A stretch of DNA of 11,987 bases from Gammaproteobacteria bacterium. Lineage in GTDB: Bacteria; Pseudomonadota; Gammaproteobacteria; S012-40. A program made the position numbers and the translations under genes. The first letter of the stretch is position 1; every line of letters begins with the position of its first letter. The notes beneath the pieces were generated by a model. The model saw nothing but the letters and a program-made list of their open reading frames with translations, was not told where the DNA came from and ran no database searches. The stretch is from NCBI GenBank assembly GCA_029857925.1, contig JAOUGF010000024.1, positions 1-11,987 of the forward strand, given 5' to 3'. This document shows, in pieces, positions 6,526-11,987 of this stretch.

Positions 6526-8328
6526 GTGACCGACTTACAACATATACGTAACTTTTCCATTATCGCGCATATAGACCACGGTAAATCCACGTTGGCGGAT
6601 AGGCTAATTGAGATCTGTGGTGGCCTCACGGCGCGCGAAATGGAAGCGCAAGTTCTTGATTCGATGGATATTGAGCGTGAACGCGGGATCACGATCAAGG
6701 CGCAAAGCGTGACGTTAAATTATAAGGCCCTAAGTGGCGAAATCTACCAACTTAATTTTATTGATACGCCGGGCCATGTAGACTTTTCTTACGAAGTTTC
6801 ACGTTCTTTGGCGGCGTGTGAAGGTGCGTTGCTGGTTGTCGACGCGTCTCAAGGCGTAGAGGCGCAAAGCGTTGCGAATTGCTACACCGCACTTGACCAA
6901 GGTTTGGAAGTGCTGCCAGTGTTAAATAAAATCGATCTTCCCTCTGCGGATCCCGATCGCGTGGTGAAAGAAATCGAAGAGATTATCGGTGTAGACGCGC
7001 ACGACGCGGTGCAAGTCAGCGCAAAAACCGGTGTAAATGTTCCGGCGCTGCTTGAAGAAATTACAAAGAAAATTCCCGCACCTAAGGGTGACGTGCAGGC
7101 ACCTTTGCAGGCGTTGATAATAGATTCGTGGTTCGATAATTATCTGGGCGTCGTGTCATTGGTGCGCATCATGAACGGGCGTTTGTCACCTAAACAAAAA
7201 ATCAAGGTCATGTCCACAGGGCGTTCCTATGGCGTGGATAAAGTCGGCATATTTACGCCGAAACGGTTGGAAACGGAATCACTCAGCGCCGGCGAGGTGG
7301 GTTATGTCATCGCAGGCATCAAGGAGGTCAATGGCGCCCCCGTAGGTGACACGCTCACGCTGGCGGATCGTCCCGCCGAGTCCGCGTTGCCCGGCTTTAA
7401 ACCGATACAACCGCGCGTATTCGCTGGAATATTTCCTGTAAATGCAGAGCAATACGAAGACCTGCGCGATGCGCTTGCGAAGTTGCGTTTGAATGATGCG
7501 GCGTTATTTTATGAACCTGAAAATTCGCAGGCGCTGGGACTCGGGTTCCGTTGCGGGTTTTTAGGCACGCTGCACATGGAAATCGTACAAGAACGCTTAG
7601 AACGTGAATACGATTTGGACTTGGTGACGTCTGCTCCCACCGTCATCTACGAAGTATTGACTAAAAGCGGCGAAGTATTGAAAGTCGATAATCCTGCTTC
7701 CTTGCCCGATATGAGCAAAATTGACGAAATACGTGAGCCTATCATTTCCGCAAACATTATTACGCCTCAAGAACATTTGGGTAATGTCATGGGCTTGTGC
7801 ATCGAAAAACGCGGCGCGCAGAAAAAGTTGCTCTACGCCGGCAATCAAGTGACATTGAATTATGAAATACCGATGAGTGAAGTGGTATTGGATTTCTTCG
7901 ATCGCTTGAAATCGGTGAGCCGCGGTTATGCCTCTATGGATTATAGCTTTTTACGCTTTCAGGCTGCGGATGTCGTGAAATTGGATGTGTTAATCAACAA
8001 CGACAAAGTGGATGCATTATCTTTAATTGTACATAAGGATCAATCCTACCAACGTGGCCGAGAATTGGTCGAGAAACTTCAAGAACTGATTCCACGGCAA
8101 ATGTACGAGGTTGCGATTCAAGCGGCGGTCGGTGCGCACGTAGTGGCGCGTTCTACAGTAAAAGCCTTGCGTAAAAATGTTTTGGCCAAGTGTTATGGTG
8201 GCGACGCGACGCGTAAGCGTAAACTATTGGAAAAGCAGAAGGCGGGTAAAAAACGCATGAAGCAAGTGGGAACCGTAGAAATTCCCCAAGAGGCGTTTTT
8301 GGCCGTACTGCAGATGGGTAAGAAATAG
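6526..8328 (+). CDS. lepA: Elongation factor 4 (LepA), ribosome-associated GTPase
   Basis: LepA/EF4 is a translational GTPase that acts on the ribosome in initiation/biogenesis and back-translocation and is broadly conserved in bacteria. The GTG at 6526 gives a 600-residue product (VTDLQHIRNFSIIAHIDHGK), near the 599 of E. coli. An earlier in-frame GTG at 6469 would add 19 Arg/Gly/Pro-rich residues not found in the family. Visible are G1 AHIDHGKST (14-22), the switch I region with ERERGITIKAQ, G3 DTPGH (80-84) and G4 NKID (134-137). EF-G-like domains follow, with the LepA-specific C-terminal domain at the end (KAGKKRMKQVGTVEIPQEAF). lepB begins 21 bases downstream, the classical lepA-lepB arrangement. 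All key motifs are intact. Confidence 0.98.
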   Translation: MTDLQHIRNFSIIAHIDHGKSTLADRLIEICGGLTAREMEAQVLDSMDIERERGITIKAQSVTLNYKALSGEIYQLNFIDTPGHVDFSYEVSRSLAACEGALLVVDASQGVEAQSVANCYTALDQGLEVLPVLNKIDLPSADPDRVVKEIEEIIGVDAHDAVQVSAKTGVNVPALLEEITKKIPAPKGDVQAPLQALIIDSWFDNYLGVVSLVRIMNGRLSPKQKIKVMSTGRSYGVDKVGIFTPKRLETESLSAGEVGYVIAGIKEVNGAPVGDTLTLADRPAESALPGFKPIQPRVFAGIFPVNAEQYEDLRDALAKLRLNDAALFYEPENSQALGLGFRCGFLGTLHMEIVQERLEREYDLDLVTSAPTVIYEVLTKSGEVLKVDNPASLPDMSKIDEIREPIISANIITPQEHLGNVMGLCIEKRGAQKKLLYAGNQVTLNYEIPMSEVVLDFFDRLKSVSRGYASMDYSFLRFQAADVVKLDVLINNDKVDALSLIVHKDQSYQRGRELVEKLQELIPRQMYEVAIQAAVGAHVVARSTVKALRKNVLAKCYGGDATRKRKLLEKQKAGKKRMKQVGTVEIPQEAFLAVLQMGKK

Positions 8329-8349
8329 CAACTTTACATCGGGGTTACA

Positions 8350-9177
8350 ATGAATTTTGATTTTGCAACAATTCTCGCGATCGCCACCCTCGTCACAGGT
8401 TTGATATGGGCCTTTGACGCATGGAAACTCGCCCCTAAGCGACGCGCTGAGGCGGAGAGGTTGGGTGTTACGGCGGACTTCGCAGAGGATACACCGGCGG
8501 CAAAAGCGCTCAAAGAACCCGTGATCGTGGAATATGCAAAGTCATTTTTTCCGGTTATTTTAGCGGTGTTGTTATTGCGAGGTTTTTTGGTCGAGCCATT
8601 TCGTATTCCATCGGGCTCAATGATCCCTACATTGTTGGTCGGTGACTTTATTTTGGTAAATAAATACGCGTACGGTTTGCGTTTACCGGTTACAAATACC
8701 AAAATATTGGATATTGGATTACCGCAACGCGGAGATGTCGTGGTGTTTCGATTTCCGCGCGACCCGTCGATAGACTATATAAAACGGGTTATCGGTCTTC
8801 CCGGTGACGTCATTACGTACCATAACAAAACCATTTTCGTCAATGGCAATCCAATAAGCTACGATCGCATCGGACAATATCGTAGTGATGCGACAGGATT
8901 ACCGGTGCCCCAAGCGGACGAATATCTTGAACACCTAAACGATGTCAATCATCGCATTTTGTTGGACGATACCCGGCCTTCGATGGAGGTGCAGGTGCGC
9001 GTTCCCGAAGGGCAGTATTTTATGATGGGTGATAATCGCGATAATAGTAACGACAGCCGGTATTGGGGAACTGTGCCCGAGGAAAATTTGGTTGGGCGCG
9101 CATTTCTCATTTGGATGAATTGGGATGTGGGCAAGGGAGGTGTATTGTGGCGACGCATCGGCGATACCATAAAATAA
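8350..9177 (+). CDS. lepB: Signal peptidase I
   Basis: Removes signal peptides from exported proteins at the outer face of the inner membrane, using a Ser/Lys dyad. The 275 residues start with one membrane helix (about 5-23), then a basic cytoplasmic loop, then a second helix (about 65-80). The catalytic Ser is Ser90 in IPSGSMIPTLLVGDF, and the general-base Lys is Lys145 in DYIKRVIGLPGD. The C-terminal box MGDNRDNSNDSRYWG is intact, with an insertion-bearing domain between, as in Gram-negative enzymes. The ATG at 8350 is preceded by GGGG six bases upstream. The last 31 bases overlap the next gene in another frame. This enzyme would process the signal peptide of the exporter encoded upstream. 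Confidence 0.97.
   Translation: MNFDFATILAIATLVTGLIWAFDAWKLAPKRRAEAERLGVTADFAEDTPAAKALKEPVIVEYAKSFFPVILAVLLLRGFLVEPFRIPSGSMIPTLLVGDFILVNKYAYGLRLPVTNTKILDIGLPQRGDVVVFRFPRDPSIDYIKRVIGLPGDVITYHNKTIFVNGNPISYDRIGQYRSDATGLPVPQADEYLEHLNDVNHRILLDDTRPSMEVQVRVPEGQYFMMGDNRDNSNDSRYWGTVPEENLVGRAFLIWMNWDVGKGGVLWRRIGDTIK
9135..9140 (+). promoter_or_regulatory. Ribosome binding site inside lepB for the DUF4845 gene
   Basis: GGGAGG ends 6 bases before the GTG at 9147. It lies within the end of lepB and fixes the start of the next gene. Confidence 0.7.
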
Positions 9178-9539
9178 GGGCTACGCAACGCGGTTTGACG
9201 TTGCTGGGGTTGATCGGTATTTTTTCGGTTTTTGGCGTTTTTCTGCTGATAGGTATCAAATTATTCCCGATCTACTTTGAAAGTTACGAGGTTGGCAAGA
9301 CGCTGGAATCTTTAAAGTCTGACATGAAGATCAACCCGCGATCGGCGCCGGAATTGTTGTCGACTCTTCTGAAACGACTCAGTATAAATGATGTCAGGCA
9401 TGTGGGTAGAGATCAAATAGTGATCAATTACGCCGAAAATAAAGCGGTCGTGCGTGTGCGCTATGAAGTGCGATTCCCGTTCGTCGGGAATTTGGACCTG
9501 ATCGCCGATTTCGATAAACAAGTAGAGTTGTCTTTGTAA
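9147..9539 (+). CDS. DUF4845 family membrane protein
   Basis: A small single-pass inner-membrane protein of unknown function, 130 residues from the GTG at 9147. That start has GGGAGG six bases upstream and gives a normal basic N terminus (MATHRRYHKIRATQRG); an ATG at 9063 lies further inside lepB and would add 28 residues unlike the family. One hydrophobic helix follows (TLLGLIGIFSVFGVFLLIGI). The rest is a mixed alpha/beta periplasmic domain with FPIYFESYEVGKTLESL and a strand-rich end (VRVRYEVRFPFVGNLDLIADF), typical of DUF4845. The family sits between lepB and rnc in Pseudomonas and many relatives (PA0769 in P. aeruginosa). The RGLTLLGL start resembles a type IV prepilin cleavage site but lacks Glu5. 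rnc begins one base after its stop. Confidence 0.85.
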   Translation: MATHRRYHKIRATQRGLTLLGLIGIFSVFGVFLLIGIKLFPIYFESYEVGKTLESLKSDMKINPRSAPELLSTLLKRLSINDVRHVGRDQIVINYAENKAVVRVRYEVRFPFVGNLDLIADFDKQVELSL

Positions 9540-9540
9540 C

Positions 9541-10209
9541 GTGAATTCGAATCTTTTGCAACAGGCGTTAGGCTATCGGTTTACACATATCGATTTGTTG
9601 GAGCAAGCTCTGACTCACCGCAGTTTTTCCAGTCATCACAATGAGCGTCTGGAGTATCTAGGCGATAGCATCTTGAATTTCACGATCGCAGATGCGCTTT
9701 TTGACCGTTTTGCAGGCGCTAACGAAGGTGAACTAAGCCGCTTAAGGGCGCGGCTGGTAAAGAAAGAGACGTTGGCTGAAATCGCGCGCACGTTGGAATT
9801 AGGTGATTTGATGAAACTGGGTAGCGGCGAATTGAAAAGCGGCGGATTTCGACGCGACTCGATTCTTGCGGACGGCCTGGAAGCTTTGTTAGGTGCGATT
9901 TATAAAGACGGCGGTATTGCCGCGTGTAGCGCTGTAATTTATAAGCTTTATTCAGAGCGTTTGGCGCAATTGGATCTTGCGCAACCCATGCAAGACCCCA
10001 AGACGCGTTTGCAAGAATATCTGCAGGCGCGAGGGCACCCTGTGCCGGAGTATTCGGTCACCAAAATTACAGGTGAAACGCATGACCAGCAATTTACTGT
10101 TGAATGTCGTGTCGTGGCGTTCGGATTTACTACTATTGGCCTGGGTACCAGTCGTCGGCGTGCTGAACAACACGCGGCGGAACAGGCTTTAATTCAATTG
10201 AAGGTATAA
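9541..10209 (+). CDS. rnc: Ribonuclease III
   Basis: A cytoplasmic endoribonuclease that cuts double-stranded RNA in rRNA precursors and regulatory duplexes. The 222-residue product matches the usual length. The GTG at 9541 aligns the N terminus with the E. coli enzyme, although its ribosome site is weak and it starts one base after the previous stop, which suggests translational coupling. The catalytic domain shows the signature ERLEYLGDSIL (35-45), with Glu35, Glu38 and Asp42 corresponding to metal/active-site residues 38, 41 and 45 of E. coli. Asp111 and Glu114 (SILADGLEALLG) match the catalytic Asp114/Glu117. A double-stranded-RNA-binding domain covers 152-220, with the conserved RRRAEQHAAEQAL helix. 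All active-site residues are present. Confidence 0.97.
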   Translation: MNSNLLQQALGYRFTHIDLLEQALTHRSFSSHHNERLEYLGDSILNFTIADALFDRFAGANEGELSRLRARLVKKETLAEIARTLELGDLMKLGSGELKSGGFRRDSILADGLEALLGAIYKDGGIAACSAVIYKLYSERLAQLDLAQPMQDPKTRLQEYLQARGHPVPEYSVTKITGETHDQQFTVECRVVAFGFTTIGLGTSRRRAEQHAAEQALIQLKV

Positions 10210-10211
10210 CT

Positions 10212-11102
10212 ATGCGTTGCGGATATGTGGCCATTGCGGGGCGTCCAAATGTAGGGAAATCGACCCTGTTGAATCGTATTTTAGGGCAAAAATTAAGTAT
10301 AACATCGCGGCGTCCTCAAACCACGCGACACCGGATCTTAGGTGTAAAAACCACCGCCGATGCACAGACGATCTACATCGACACCCCTGGGCTGCATAAA
10401 AAAGGGGGGCGGGAACTCAATCGTTTTATGAATCGAGAGGCCTTGCACAGTTTAGATGAGGTGGATTTGGTGCTTTTTGTGGTTGACGCCCAGGCGTGGC
10501 GAAATGACGATGATTGGATTTTAGAAAAACTCGTGGCAGCGGAAGTACCGATTATATTGGTACTGAATAAGGTGGATGAAGTCAAAAACAAAGAAGACTT
10601 ATTGCCTCGTCTGCAGGAGTTTTCTGCAAAACACGCATTTATCGGTCTAGTACCGATTTCCGCCAAGGGCGGCAACGGCGTGGAAGAGTTGGAAAGGGTC
10701 GTCGCCAAGCAACTGCCTGAAGGTGAGTTGGTATTCCCACCCGAACAATTGACAGATCGCAGTGAACGGTTTTTAGCGGCGGAGTTGGTGCGCGAGAAGG
10801 CGATGCGCCTGTTGGGTCAGGAAGTTCCCTATCAGTTAACAGTAGAGATTGAAAAATTTAAAGAAGAAAAAAAGATTGTACATATCGCAGCGACGATATG
10901 GGTGGAACGCGATACTCAGAAAGGCATCGTGATCGGCAAGGGCGGCGAATTGTTAAAGAAAATAGGCAGCCAAGCGCGAGTGGACATGGAGAAATTGTTT
11001 GGGAAACAGGTGTTTCTTGAAATGCATGTGCGCGTCAAAGAAGGCTGGTCGGACGATGCGCGGCTATTGAAAAAAATGGGCTATGACGAGCCCGACGCCT
11101 AA
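10212..11102 (+). CDS. era: GTPase Era, 16S rRNA-binding
   Basis: Era is a Ras-like GTPase that binds the 3' end of 16S rRNA and helps assemble the 30S subunit. The 296 residues contain G1 GRPNVGKST (10-18), QTTRH of G2 (about 36-40), G3 DTPG (57-60), G4 NKVD (119-122) and G5 SAK (150-152). A C-terminal KH domain carries the VIGKGG loop (240-245) that contacts RNA. The ATG at 10212 follows the rnc stop by two bases, with AAGG seven bases upstream. Coupling with rnc fits their shared role in rRNA maturation. The last 20 bases overlap recO. Confidence 0.98.
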   Translation: MRCGYVAIAGRPNVGKSTLLNRILGQKLSITSRRPQTTRHRILGVKTTADAQTIYIDTPGLHKKGGRELNRFMNREALHSLDEVDLVLFVVDAQAWRNDDDWILEKLVAAEVPIILVLNKVDEVKNKEDLLPRLQEFSAKHAFIGLVPISAKGGNGVEELERVVAKQLPEGELVFPPEQLTDRSERFLAAELVREKAMRLLGQEVPYQLTVEIEKFKEEKKIVHIAATIWVERDTQKGIVIGKGGELLKKIGSQARVDMEKLFGKQVFLEMHVRVKEGWSDDARLLKKMGYDEPDA

Positions 11103-11868
11103 ACGGGTACAATTACAACCGGCCTATGTGCTGCACACTAGGCCCTACCGTGACAGCAGTCGAATTGCCGACTTCCTGACTGCAGACTACGGGCGTATGA
11201 CCCTGGTGGCGCGCGGTGCGCGCGGGAGTCGCAGCGCTGCTTTTAAAAGTGGATTGCAGCCATTTACATCAGTGTTGATTTCCTGGGTTGGGAGCGGCGA
11301 GATGCCGTGTCTGACAGAACTGGAAGTCCATGCCTTGCCCCTTTTGTTGTCAACGCCGCGCGCAATTCAAGGTCTCTATCTGAACGAGTTGTTGACACGA
11401 CTGTTGGCGCGCGGTGAACCCGTCGAAAAGGTATTTTCAGATTATCAAAAAGCCATATATGGCCTGAAAATTGAACAAGAAACGCAACGCATTTTGCGCC
11501 TTTTTGAAAAAGATTTGTTGCAAGAATTAGGGTATGGCGTAATATTGGAGGTAGAAGGCCAGAGTGGTTTGCCGGTAGTTGCGGATCAGTGGTATCGCTA
11601 TGAACTCGAATTCGGCCCGAAAAAGGTCAGCGACGCACGTGTGCGAGAGGATATTCTAGGGGCCAGCTTACTCTCCTTCGCCCGTCAGGAACTTGCAGAT
11701 ACACAAAGTTTGTTGGATGCTAAGCGATTGATGCGCCGTTTATTGACCCCACATCTTGGGAGCAGACCGTTGCATAGTAGACAACTGGCAAAGGCGTTAT
11801 TGCAGTTTAGTAGTGAAAATGTTTCGCGTGGGCCATCTCAGGCGGCTTGTATGGAAACGCTGGATTGA
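11083..11868 (+). CDS. recO: DNA repair protein RecO
   Basis: RecO loads RecA onto SSB-coated single-stranded DNA with RecR in the RecFOR gap-repair pathway. The 261-residue product has the N-terminal OB fold (AYVLHTRPYRDSSRIADFLT, then RMTLVARGARGSRS) and the helical C-terminal part with GLYLNELLTRLL, RLFEKDLLQELGYGV and HLGSRPLHSRQL, all RecO hallmarks. The ATG at 11083 lies inside the end of era, giving a 20-base overlap, and has no strong ribosome site of its own, so re-initiation after era is likely. About 20 residues beyond HSRQL form a non-conserved tail. No zinc-binding cysteine cluster is seen, as in other proteobacterial RecO. Confidence 0.95.
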   Translation: MTSPTPKRVQLQPAYVLHTRPYRDSSRIADFLTADYGRMTLVARGARGSRSAAFKSGLQPFTSVLISWVGSGEMPCLTELEVHALPLLLSTPRAIQGLYLNELLTRLLARGEPVEKVFSDYQKAIYGLKIEQETQRILRLFEKDLLQELGYGVILEVEGQSGLPVVADQWYRYELEFGPKKVSDARVREDILGASLLSFARQELADTQSLLDAKRLMRRLLTPHLGSRPLHSRQLAKALLQFSSENVSRGPSQAACMETLD

Positions 11869-11906
11869 GCGTGTATACTCCGAAGAATACTCGTCCAGTG
11901 AGTAAA

Positions 11907-11987
11907 GGGAACCTCTAAAAATTCGATCAGGGGATGCAGCGCTAGGCGGAAAGGGGCGAAAAAGCGCAGTTTACACGTTGCCTCAAA
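11907..11987. mobile_element. Possible insertion-sequence or MITE end downstream of recO
   Basis: From GGGAACCTCT at 11907, the sequence resembles, from memory, the outer ends of some IS5-type elements, including AGCGCAGTTTACACGTTG near 11963-11980. There is no coding frame. Only one end could be inside the window, so terminal inverted repeats and target duplication cannot be tested. It could instead be ordinary intergenic DNA. Confidence 0.35.

Noticed and set aside
9063..9146. Start of the DUF4845 gene at the ATG inside lepB (9063).
   Set aside because: The added residues are the lepB box region read in another frame and do not fit the family; the GTG at 9147 has a well-placed ribosome site.
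11847..11879. TATACT at 11874-11879 as a promoter -10 at the end of recO.
   Set aside because: The best -35-like hexamer (TTGTAT) is 21 bases away, so the match is no better than chance.
11888..11904. TACTC/GAGTA inverted repeat after recO as a terminator.
   Set aside because: The stem is only five AT-containing pairs and no T-run follows.

Overview
The window reads as chromosomal DNA from a proteobacterium, most likely a gammaproteobacterium. The strongest evidence is the unbroken order lepA-lepB-DUF4845-rnc-era-recO, which matches the block in Pseudomonas aeruginosa and relatives. The proteins also align residue for residue with gammaproteobacterial families where I could compare from memory. 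Every supported gene is on the + strand, and there are no RNA genes or CRISPR arrays.

Region 1 (about 1-6352) looks like the end of an extracellular polysaccharide or O-antigen/capsule locus. It opens with the 3' part of an unrecognised glycine-rich protein that looks like an outer-membrane beta-barrel and is built from two copies of a ~120-residue unit. A 126-base gap carrying a 16-base dyad follows. Then come three tightly packed genes: a 932-residue periplasmic exporter with a polysaccharide-export domain and six SLBB-like units, a Wzz-type chain-length regulator, and a bifunctional mannose-1-phosphate guanylyltransferase / mannose-6-phosphate isomerase. Together they would make GDP-mannose, set chain length and carry a mannose-derived polysaccharide across the envelope. 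Glycosyltransferases, flippase and polymerase are not in the window.

Region 2 (6353-6525) is a 173-base gap with a short perfect hairpin but no convincing terminator. It separates the polysaccharide genes from the housekeeping block.

Region 3 (6526-11868) is the housekeeping operon: LepA (EF4), signal peptidase I, a DUF4845 membrane protein, RNase III, the Era GTPase and RecO. Genes overlap or sit within about 21 bases of each other, so co-transcription is likely. Four of the nine genes with visible starts use TTG or GTG; corrected starts are given for wzz, lepA and the DUF4845 gene.

Region 4 (11869-11987) has no gene. From about 11907 it looks like the edge of an insertion sequence or a related short element, where pdxJ would usually follow recO.

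I did not find a clearly new defence or mobile system. The most unusual points are the duplicated barrel-like protein beside the exporter, the operator-like dyad, and the polysaccharide genes sitting directly upstream of lepA, where rse/mucD genes are often found.
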